In this document: piece after piece, positions 1-6,877 of the stretch
How the letters are laid out: each line of letters begins with the position of its first letter
Numbering within the stretch: the stretch's first letter is position 1
From: an uncultured Porphyromonas sp.
Lineage (GTDB): Bacteria > Bacteroidota > Bacteroidia > Bacteroidales > Porphyromonadaceae
DNA length: 18,170 nucleotides
Direction: 5' to 3'
Assembly: GCF_905372525.1 (NCBI RefSeq)
Contig: NZ_CAJPPN010000046.1
Coordinates: 1 to 18,170, forward strand
Notes under the pieces: generated by a model
The model's input: the letters and a program-made list of their open reading frames with translations, nothing else
The model's database searches: none
Told to the model about the DNA's origin: nothing
Position numbers and translations under genes: made by a program

Positions 1-56
1 TAGAAAGCAGATTAGTTCCATGTTTGGACCGGGGTTCGACTCCCCGCATCTCCACC
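1..56 (+). ncRNA. ssrA: tmRNA (ssrA), 3' end only
   Basis: The first 56 bases look like the 3' tRNA-like domain of tmRNA, which rescues stalled ribosomes. A T-arm is visible: stem cgggg (about 30-34), loop TTCGACT, stem ccccg (about 42-46). It is followed by an acceptor 3' strand ending ATCTCC and discriminator A at 54. The bases upstream of the T-arm do not form an anticodon arm, which argues against an ordinary tRNA, and acceptor sequences ending in CTCCACC are typical of tmRNA. The third CCA base is not encoded as A (CCC at 55-57), so the end is put at 56. The 5' domain and tag reading frame lie outside the window, so the call rests on the 3' domain alone. Confidence 0.75.
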
Positions 57-61
57 CTCCT

Positions 62-117
62 GGCGGGGGCTAGAGGCAAGGGCTTAGGCCACACCTCTAG
101 CCACCGCCTCCTTTATT
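62..117 (+). terminator. intrinsic terminator after the tmRNA
   Basis: A two-part stem pairs 62-66 (ggcgg) with 104-108 (ccgcc) and 68-76 (ggctagagg) with 94-102 (cctctagcc), 14 pairs in all, with loop 77-93. It is followed by the T-rich run tcctttatt (109-117). Its position directly after the RNA 3' end fits transcription termination of the RNA gene. Confidence 0.8.
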
Positions 118-181
118 CCGCACCAGCCACATACAGCAGAGATAGGGAAAAGACAGTCTGAGAAGTGAGGTCAAGTACTAC

Positions 182-211
182 TTGGTAACAACACCTTTTT
201 CACTACCTTTG
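182..211 (+). promoter_or_regulatory. Bacteroidota-type promoter for the 250-1695 gene
   Basis: TACCTTTG at 204-211 is an exact match to the Bacteroidota -7 consensus TAnnTTTG. A TTG (182-184) lies 19 nt upstream and fits the -33 element. The predicted transcription start is near 218, about 30 nt before the ATG at 250. Confidence 0.6.
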
Positions 212-249
212 GATGGAACTACATACACGTATCCCTACAAATTCTCGAT

Positions 250-1695
250 ATGAAAAATTTCCAACAACTCATCAAGGAGCTTATCAGCTACCCCAAGGAG
301 ACGGAGTGGCTTGAATTCAAGTATAACAATTTTGACCCTAGTATGATAGGAGAACGGATCAGTGCGCTGGCTAATAGTGCCACGCTGATAGGGAGAGATC
401 AAGCCTATATCGTCTGGGGCATTGATGACAAGACCCATCAAATACTTGGGACAGACATCTCGCTCTCCCAACAAAAGAAGGGTAATGAAGAGCTCGAAAG
501 CTGGCTTAGACATCAGCTCTCCCCCAATACAGAGTTCCAGATGTGCTCGGCGGAAGTCGATGGTAAGAATATCGAGTTTATCATCATAAACAAAGCCATT
601 GCCTATCCTGTAGAGTTCGGCAAAGAGGTCTATATCCGTATCGGTAGCTATACGAAGAGGCTTAGAGACTATCGCGAGAAGCAGGCCTCTCTTTTTGAGA
701 AGCTTCGTGCCGTCAGTATGGAAGATACTCCAGCCATGACAGACCTTCCTCTTGGCGAAGTTCGCCAACGACTCTCTTGTGATGCCTACTTCAGAGCTGT
801 GAATATGCCTTTACCTAAGGATGAAGGAGGCTATGCACATCCCCTAATGGAAGAAGGTTTGATCAAGAAACAGGACAATGGGCTCTATACCATAACTTAC
901 TTAGGAGCAATACTCTTGGCCACTAGGCTTGCGGACTTTCCCCGCGTTGGAAGGAAAGCGATTAGAATTATCCAATACGAGGGAACAGATAAATCCCAGA
1001 TAGCTCGTAATAAAGACGTTGAATTCGGCTATGTCGAAGGTTTTATAAAATCGATAGAAACTATTCAAGACTGGTTGCCTAGCCAAGAAAGAATACAAGT
1101 AACGAGGCAGACCATACACCCCTATCCTGTAGAGGCTATTCGTGAAGCTTTGGCCAATGCCCTTATCCACCAAGACTTAAGTCAGACGGGTAATGGCCCG
1201 ATGGTGGAGATCTTTAGAAATCGTATCGAGATCCTTAACCCAGGTGCTCCCCTTATTGAGCCTAGGCGTATCGTAGATAATCCACCTAGGTCTAGGAATG
1301 AAAAGCTTGCCGCCCTGATGAGGCGAATGGGATTCTGCGAAGAAGCGGGTAGCGGATGGGATAGGATGGTTAAAGCCTGCGAGCACGACTACTTGCCTGC
1401 ACCACGTATCAATTCATACGAAGCATCCACCCAAGTCACCCTCTTCTCCCATCTGGATTATAGATCTATTTCGCATGAGGATAGGATTTGGTCAGCCTAT
1501 CTACATGCCTGCATTAGACACATAGAAGGAGAGTCTCTACTCAACAGCTCGCTCCGAGCTCGTTTCGGGCTAGCAGAATCCTATGCAGCCAGTATCTCGC
1601 GTCTGATCAAAGATACGGTGGAGGAGGGACTTATCAAGCCCCTTGACCCCAACATCGGGAAGAAACACATGAGGTATATCCCATTTTGGGGATAA
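250..1695 (+). CDS. Schlafen/AlbA_2-type ATP-binding protein (COG2865-like putative transcriptional regulator)
   Basis: The 481-residue protein has the architecture of the AlbA_2 plus ATPase family, usually annotated as ATP-binding protein or putative transcriptional regulator; its substrate is unknown. Residues about 15-140 carry the AlbA_2/Schlafen signature: EWLEFK (19-24), ALANS followed by a GID turn (about 39-60) and YIRIGSYTKRL (128-138). Residues about 290-375 resemble a degenerate GHKL ATPase: EAIREALANALIHQD (295-309, N-box-like), IEILNPG (326-332) and EEAGSGWDRM (364-373). The remaining roughly 100 residues suit a winged-helix DNA-binding end. It is alone in its transcription unit, beside the tmRNA. 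The gene is visibly more AT-rich than the barrel genes downstream, which suggests acquisition. Members occur both as stand-alone regulators and in defence or mobile islands; nothing here decides between these. Confidence 0.88.
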   Translation: MKNFQQLIKELISYPKETEWLEFKYNNFDPSMIGERISALANSATLIGRDQAYIVWGIDDKTHQILGTDISLSQQKKGNEELESWLRHQLSPNTEFQMCSAEVDGKNIEFIIINKAIAYPVEFGKEVYIRIGSYTKRLRDYREKQASLFEKLRAVSMEDTPAMTDLPLGEVRQRLSCDAYFRAVNMPLPKDEGGYAHPLMEEGLIKKQDNGLYTITYLGAILLATRLADFPRVGRKAIRIIQYEGTDKSQIARNKDVEFGYVEGFIKSIETIQDWLPSQERIQVTRQTIHPYPVEAIREALANALIHQDLSQTGNGPMVEIFRNRIEILNPGAPLIEPRRIVDNPPRSRNEKLAALMRRMGFCEEAGSGWDRMVKACEHDYLPAPRINSYEASTQVTLFSHLDYRSISHEDRIWSAYLHACIRHIEGESLLNSSLRARFGLAESYAASISRLIKDTVEEGLIKPLDPNIGKKHMRYIPFWG

Positions 1696-1696
1696 T

Positions 1697-1802
1697 CTTA
1701 TTTGCTTGTTATTTGCTGATGAGCCTAGTAGAACCTCCACCCTATCACCTAATCTACTAGTACACAAATCGATAAACAAGCTATTCTTATTTGCCTGTTA
1801 TT
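1697..1802. repeat. pair of 17-bp direct repeats in a 423-bp intergenic gap
   Basis: CTTATTTGCTTGTTATT at 1697-1713 recurs at 1786-1802 with a single T/C difference. The gap from 1696 to 2118 otherwise holds no credible ORF. It contains AT-rich patches, a repeated GAGATCTGC (about 1868 and 1975) and the leader hairpins listed separately. I see no canonical terminator with a T-run behind the upstream gene. Confidence 0.5.
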
Positions 1803-2019
1803 ACCCCAACAGAAGACTTGAATAGACAGGCCGGGCGCAGGGGAGATAATCATTCTGGCTTCGGCCCGAGATCTGCACCATCTATCTCACCTAATTTACC
1901 TCCATTCATCCCGCCCTCATCCTACTCTCACACAAAGCGTTGATTTCCTTAATTATATTAGGATGTAGGGAGGCGAGATCTGCGTGCCGGGGCGATGCTG
2001 GTGTCTCATAGATTATTCT

Positions 2020-2027
2020 GATATTTG
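2020..2027 (+). promoter_or_regulatory. weak -7-like element upstream of the barrel cluster
   Basis: GATATTTG matches seven of the eight scored or free positions of TAnnTTTG, lacking the first T. No good -33 TTTG is visible at the right distance. If used, the mRNA leader would be about 85 nt long and would contain the hairpins at 2039-2108. Confidence 0.25.
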
Positions 2028-2038
2028 TGGGGAGAAGT

Positions 2039-2108
2039 AGGGGTACATATCCCCTTAGGCTCTACCGAGCGCATACGGTAGATATATCGCACCTTTTGCC
2101 TCCAAAGG
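2039..2108 (+). promoter_or_regulatory. three short hairpins in the 5' leader of the barrel cluster
   Basis: Three small stems follow one another before the ATG at 2119: agggg/cccct (2039-2043 with 2051-2055), tctaccg/cggtaga (2061-2067 with 2076-2082) and cttt/aaag-type pairing around 2093-2107. The last is directly next to the start codon. They could modulate translation or be incidental; no known riboswitch fold is recognised. Confidence 0.35.
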
Positions 2109-2118
2109 ATCAACTGCT

Positions 2119-4479
2119 ATGCATACACTTAGACTAATCTACCTAGGACTAATCATCGGATGCCCCAGCCTCTGTGTGGCGACCCAAGGGGCATCCAGAG
2201 GGGGACTTGCGCCCAGTTACACACACCTAGCCCCCGACAGCACCCAGATGACCCTCAGGGGACGCATCCTCGGCAGGCAAAGCCAGAGCCCTATCGAGGA
2301 CGTTACCCTATACGTCCTACGTCCCGATGGGAGTGCCCTAGCCACAGCCCAGAGTGACTCGCTGGGATACTATCGCCTCTCCTTTGTCCCGCCTCGAGGA
2401 GAGTACACGATCGGCATCCGTTGCATCGGCTACAAGCCCCTTCGCCTAACTGCCGAGCGAGCTCAGGGGACGCTCTACCTAGAAGAGGATCAGCACACCC
2501 TCAGGGAGGTCTCCGTCATGGCCTCACACACCACCCGACGTAGGACGGGGGAGCTCATCGTCCGCCTACGCAACAACCCCATCGCCGAGGGTAAGCCTCT
2601 GCACGAGGTCCTACGCTTCATCCCCGGGCTCAATGTGAACGAGAGCGAACTGAAGGTTCACGGGCGTACGGGGACACTCATCTATCTGGAGGATCGGAAG
2701 ATTACCTTCGAGGAGCTCAAGAACCTATCGCCTAGCCTCATTGACCGCATCGAGGTACAGCCTCAGGCCTCTGCGGAGCATGGAGCCAAGGCCACAGGGG
2801 GCGTCCTCTACATCCACCTGCGTCAGGAGGGCGGACTACTCGGCTCACTGACTGCCCTAGGACAAATGGACCAAGCAGGCTTCGTCGAGGCCAAGGGAAC
2901 CCTAGGGCTACTCTACCGCCGTGGGAAGTATTCGCTACACGCAGGGCTCACCACGGGTATCGGGAAGTACGACCAGCAGTGGGAGCGACATGAGACGATG
3001 GGCATGACGACAGAGGATCGTCAGCTCCAGGACGAGAATAGGAGTCGGGCACTCATGGGAAACCTCGGGCTCAAGTACACCCCTCGCCCCAATCAGACAC
3101 TCTCGGTCTATAGCAGCCTCACCTTAGGTCACTCCGACCTAGATAAGGTCATCAGACCCCAGGGGCGTACCCCTCTCACCTCTCTGCATGAGGAGCGGGA
3201 GAGGAGCTACACCCTCGGGACAACCTATAGGGCCGAGTGGGGAGAGAACAATGCCTCCTTCTTCAAGGTGAAGGTCGAGTACGCCGGTGAGCACTCCGAT
3301 GCCGATCGCACCTACCACTGGGGAGGAAAGGAGAAGAACAACACCAGCCAAGCCCTACATCACCTCCTTGCTCAGCCCAAGCTCTTCCTGCTCCTCCCCC
3401 ACCGACAGGGGCTAAACCTCGGACTCACCTATGGCTACCTAAGGGATCAGAATACCACTCAGGGTATCGCCACGGGCTCGCTCTCGATGATCCAGAAGTC
3501 CGACTTCCAGGTCGAGGGCCACGACTACAGCCCATGGGTAGGCTATTCATGGCACGATGGCAATAGGTTCTTTGTCGCCGCAGACCTGCTCTACCACTAC
3601 TCCACAGGACAGCTCTCTGATCGCTTCATCCCCGATTACTCAGCGAACCTAACCTATCGAGGGCTCTTCCCCTCCCTACAGCTACAGTACCTCATCAGCA
3701 AGGAGCGTGAGTCCAGCCTAGGGCTCTCCCTCAGACGTAGCTACTCCCTCCCGAACTACGGCTATTACGCTCCTCGGGCACTCGTACAGACCGACCGCCT
3801 CTATGGTAAGGGGAGCCTTCACCTCCGCCAAGAGATCTTCTACCGAGGCGAGCTATCCTATCAGGTGACCCCGAACCTAAGCTTCACCTACAATATCTCT
3901 CTGGGCGAAGACATCATCCACATCATGACCCGTCCTGACCCTCAGCGTCCCGGCGTGTACTACACCACCCCCGAGAACATCGGCTCTCGCCTACGCCATC
4001 ATCTCTCGGGCGACCTAGAGCTGCGCCCACTCCACCTCTGGCGGAGCAATACCAATGTCTACCTCCAGCACCAGCGGGACTACATCCCAGGACGCTCGGT
4101 AGAGAGCACCTCGGTAGGCATACAGAGCACCCATCAGTTCACCTTCTCCAATAACTTTGGTCTCTCTCTTAGCTTCGATGCCAGCACGGGGATGAAGACC
4201 CTGAGCTACGAGCAGGGCGGCTCCTACTCGATGAGCTTAGGCGGATGGGGACGTTTCCTCGGCGACCGCCTCACTGTGGGGCTTCGCTTCTCCAACCTTC
4301 TACATAACACCCCCTGGATACGTATCTCCCAACCCGGGCTAGAGGTTCTTCGCACGGAGACCTCGCGCCAGACAAGGGTCAAGCTCACCCTCGTCTGGAA
4401 GTTCCGCTCGGGCAAGAAGATCAAGCAGGACGACATCAACTCCGTGACACCTCCAGCCCGCCTCACCCCCACCCTCTGA
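2119..4479 (+). CDS. outer-membrane beta-barrel protein (TonB-receptor-like, OMP_b-brl_3 type), first of three
   Basis: This 786-residue protein has a hydrophobic signal region (about 1-27), a carboxypeptidase-regulatory-like Ig fold (about 44-125, from MTLRGRILG to LYLEE) and a plug-like region (about 130-235). The plug region includes LHEVLRFIPGLNV (161-173), LIYLEDRKI (187-195), IDRIEVQP (208-215) and ATGGVLYIHL (225-234). The rest is rich in alternating aromatic/polar strands expected of a barrel. This matches the Bacteroidota outer membrane beta-barrel family related to TonB-dependent receptors, normally without a SusD partner. The substrate cannot be told from sequence. After the last strand there is a polar Pro-rich tail ending in PTL. 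The next gene starts 40 bp downstream, so co-transcription is likely. AAAGGA lies about 10 nt before the ATG. Confidence 0.88.
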   Translation: MHTLRLIYLGLIIGCPSLCVATQGASRGGLAPSYTHLAPDSTQMTLRGRILGRQSQSPIEDVTLYVLRPDGSALATAQSDSLGYYRLSFVPPRGEYTIGIRCIGYKPLRLTAERAQGTLYLEEDQHTLREVSVMASHTTRRRTGELIVRLRNNPIAEGKPLHEVLRFIPGLNVNESELKVHGRTGTLIYLEDRKITFEELKNLSPSLIDRIEVQPQASAEHGAKATGGVLYIHLRQEGGLLGSLTALGQMDQAGFVEAKGTLGLLYRRGKYSLHAGLTTGIGKYDQQWERHETMGMTTEDRQLQDENRSRALMGNLGLKYTPRPNQTLSVYSSLTLGHSDLDKVIRPQGRTPLTSLHEERERSYTLGTTYRAEWGENNASFFKVKVEYAGEHSDADRTYHWGGKEKNNTSQALHHLLAQPKLFLLLPHRQGLNLGLTYGYLRDQNTTQGIATGSLSMIQKSDFQVEGHDYSPWVGYSWHDGNRFFVAADLLYHYSTGQLSDRFIPDYSANLTYRGLFPSLQLQYLISKERESSLGLSLRRSYSLPNYGYYAPRALVQTDRLYGKGSLHLRQEIFYRGELSYQVTPNLSFTYNISLGEDIIHIMTRPDPQRPGVYYTTPENIGSRLRHHLSGDLELRPLHLWRSNTNVYLQHQRDYIPGRSVESTSVGIQSTHQFTFSNNFGLSLSFDASTGMKTLSYEQGGSYSMSLGGWGRFLGDRLTVGLRFSNLLHNTPWIRISQPGLEVLRTETSRQTRVKLTLVWKFRSGKKIKQDDINSVTPPARLTPTL

Positions 4480-4519
4480 TCCTCAGAAGAGAGGCGCACA
4501 CATAAAAAATAGTACCATT

Positions 4520-6727
4520 ATGAGATTTCAGAAACTTATATGTGCCAGCCTATGGACAACGCTACTCCTCGTGAGTAGCGTTGTCTCGGCACACGCTCAG
4601 GAAGGCATACAAGGACAGCTCCTGGAGCACGGAGATAAGTCTCCTATTGTCGGGGCGACCATCGTCCTGACTCCAGGAGGGTCTCAAGATACTCTGAGGA
4701 GCCTAACCGATGAGCGAGGAGTATTCACCCTGCCTCGGGCTCTCACCTATCCACTCCGATTGAGAGCGAGCTACTTCGGTGAGTTCATTCTGGATACCTT
4801 GCTTAAGGATCCCCCTTCCCCCCCCTTCATACTCTATGCCCAGGGGGAGCACAACCTCGGAGGAGTGGTCGTGTCTGCCTCTCGCCGAATCGTGAAGTAT
4901 AGCCCCGCGAGGAATATCATAGAGATAGCAAATATCCCGCTCTTTCGACACGACGATCTACTCGAAGCCCTAGGGAAGATCCCCGGACTACTCCTCACCG
5001 AACAGACACAGACCTACTTCTCTAAGCCCATCTCAGGGTTCCGCATCGGAGAGCATGGGACACTGCGCCCCATCAGCAAGGATACAAAGGCCTTCCTCAG
5101 CACACTCAAGGCCGAAGACCTCCAGCGCATTTCCTTCAAGCGAGTAATGACTAGCTATGAGATCATCCTAGACATCAAACGTATCCAGGGATATGCGCTC
5201 TCTGTCGAGGCTGCCTATGCACGAAGCCGTAAGAACCAAGGTAAGCTTGGAGTCGTCGCCCAGCTCAATCTACGGAACTGGTCCAATATACTCACTGCCT
5301 CAGAGAGGCTATCCCGAGGGGTGGAATACAGCCAAGAGAGGCATATCACTCGGGGGCAGCCCCCCTTCACGACAGAGCTACAGAGGGAGACCTCTACCTC
5401 CTCTCTCTTTCTCACGTACCAGAGTGAGTTATCTCTAGGGCAGAAATGGCTCCTTGGCCTTGATCTGAACATTTGGACGGGGGCTGAGCAAGTCAAGAGC
5501 CAACTCGAATCCCAAGGTAGACGAAGCTCTATGAATAGGACCTACTCCGATGACTTCCCGGACCTCAATAGCGGATACTATGCAGCCTTTCGCTCTGGGA
5601 AACACGGAGTCCGAGCAGAGATAGGATACGCCTACTCGGCGTATACCAATGATAGCTACCGCACCGACTTCTCCTCCGCTACCACCCATCTCAAGCAACC
5701 CAATAGCGCACGCTCCCTGAGCGGGATCCTAAAGTATGACTATGGCGAAGAGGGTGCTCCACTCTCCGTACATGCCAAAGTCGGCTATGAGGATCTCTTC
5801 CTCAAAGATGCCCTCGAGAGCTGGAGCGAAGAGACCTACATGCATGATGCTTGGATCGATGGTTCGCTCAGGGCTTTTAACTATTCCGTTGGACTCAGGG
5901 GACAATACGCCCATCGGCGTAGCTTCAGAGAGCACACCCTCCTGCCCTACATCACGCTGGGGTACAACTGGGGGAATAATAGCTTCCTTAGCTTCGATTA
6001 TAGCTTCGAGCAGTCTCCTCCTCTCGCCTTTATGCTCCGCCCAGCCACCATGGATAGGGATGCTGGGAGCTACTGGCAGGGAAACCCTGACCTGCACTCC
6101 GACAAGAGACACAGCCTCACACTCTCTGCCGGTATACAGAATCTTGCCCTGAGCCTACAAGGACGAATCATCAAGGACTCGCCGGAGCTCATCCCCGTGG
6201 AGGTGCAGCCTGGGCGGATCATAAGCAGATTCCTCAACATCGGACAGACTCGAGACCTTTCCCTCTCCCTATCCTATACCCTACAGTGGGGTAGGCTATA
6301 CCTCAACCCTCAGCTGAATGGCACCATCGGAGACTATACGGCTCCGACGAGAGACAAGACCTCCAATCGACTAGTCTCCTGCTCCCTACCCGTCAGCTAT
6401 CACATCGGCAACCATAAGTTTGAGCTAAGCCTAGACCAAGAAATAGGGAAGACAAAGATCAGCTATGGAGAATACAGCCCCACGACACAGATGAGCTTCT
6501 CCTACACGTACTCTCTACTTGACGATAGGCTCATCCTCAAGCTCCGGGCATATAATCCGCTCAACTCGGTATCGAAGAGTAGTAGACAAGTCTTCGGGGA
6601 CTACACGAGGTACACGGAGTCTCGCCCAGACCTTCGGACGGTCTCCCTCTCTCTCCTCTTCCGCCTTAATAAGGGGAAGGATACCCGTCCACAGGGCGCC
6701 TACTCAGAGCTCAACCGAGCCAAGTAG
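4520..6727 (+). CDS. outer-membrane beta-barrel protein (TonB-receptor-like), second of three
   Basis: The 735-residue protein opens with a clear signal peptide (1-27, cleavage after SAHA or SAHAQ). Next come a carboxypeptidase-regulatory-like domain (about 30-105, from GIQGQLLE), a TonB-box-like stretch LGGVVVSAS and a plug-like region containing LLEALGKIPGLLL. A long barrel follows and ends in the strand VSLSLLFRLNKGK with a short polar tail. The plug lacks the usual xGGVIxI end seen in the first and third genes and reads EIILDIKRIQG instead. An A-rich stretch (cataaaaaat) precedes the ATG, as usual for Bacteroidota. The signal-peptide coding region contains a perfect 13-bp hairpin, listed separately. 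It is probably co-transcribed with the barrel gene upstream. The ligand is unknown. Confidence 0.87.
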   Translation: MRFQKLICASLWTTLLLVSSVVSAHAQEGIQGQLLEHGDKSPIVGATIVLTPGGSQDTLRSLTDERGVFTLPRALTYPLRLRASYFGEFILDTLLKDPPSPPFILYAQGEHNLGGVVVSASRRIVKYSPARNIIEIANIPLFRHDDLLEALGKIPGLLLTEQTQTYFSKPISGFRIGEHGTLRPISKDTKAFLSTLKAEDLQRISFKRVMTSYEIILDIKRIQGYALSVEAAYARSRKNQGKLGVVAQLNLRNWSNILTASERLSRGVEYSQERHITRGQPPFTTELQRETSTSSLFLTYQSELSLGQKWLLGLDLNIWTGAEQVKSQLESQGRRSSMNRTYSDDFPDLNSGYYAAFRSGKHGVRAEIGYAYSAYTNDSYRTDFSSATTHLKQPNSARSLSGILKYDYGEEGAPLSVHAKVGYEDLFLKDALESWSEETYMHDAWIDGSLRAFNYSVGLRGQYAHRRSFREHTLLPYITLGYNWGNNSFLSFDYSFEQSPPLAFMLRPATMDRDAGSYWQGNPDLHSDKRHSLTLSAGIQNLALSLQGRIIKDSPELIPVEVQPGRIISRFLNIGQTRDLSLSLSYTLQWGRLYLNPQLNGTIGDYTAPTRDKTSNRLVSCSLPVSYHIGNHKFELSLDQEIGKTKISYGEYSPTTQMSFSYTYSLLDDRLILKLRAYNPLNSVSKSSRQVFGDYTRYTESRPDLRTVSLSLLFRLNKGKDTRPQGAYSELNRAK
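4555..4585 (+). repeat. perfect 13-bp hairpin inside the signal-peptide codons
   Basis: GACAACGCTACTC (4555-4567) and its exact reverse complement (4573-4585) are separated by five bases. The stem begins 35 nt into the gene starting at 4520 and covers the codons for the hydrophobic core of the signal peptide. A stem this stable so near the start could slow ribosomes or attenuate expression of the downstream genes. Confidence 0.85.
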
Positions 6728-6877
6728 AGCCAGCCCTAGAGCGAGCATATTGTGTATTGCCTACGGGAGGAGCGTCTTAATTTAGAATTAACTTTATTCC
6801 TCAATCATTCATCCCCTCATAGAGCCCACCCCCTGACCTCTGAGAGCGTACAGCCTCCATTCATCAACTACTACGAC

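Noticed and set aside
1855..1875. Sequence around GGCCCGAGATCTGC faintly resembling a B12 box
   Set aside because: One core G is missing and none of the other conserved cobalamin-riboswitch segments is present upstream; it also precedes the barrel cluster, not btuB.
6752..6877. N-terminal extension of the third barrel gene from an upstream ATG
   Set aside because: It would bury the signal peptide behind 42 polar residues; the ATG at 6878 places the signal peptide at the N-terminus.
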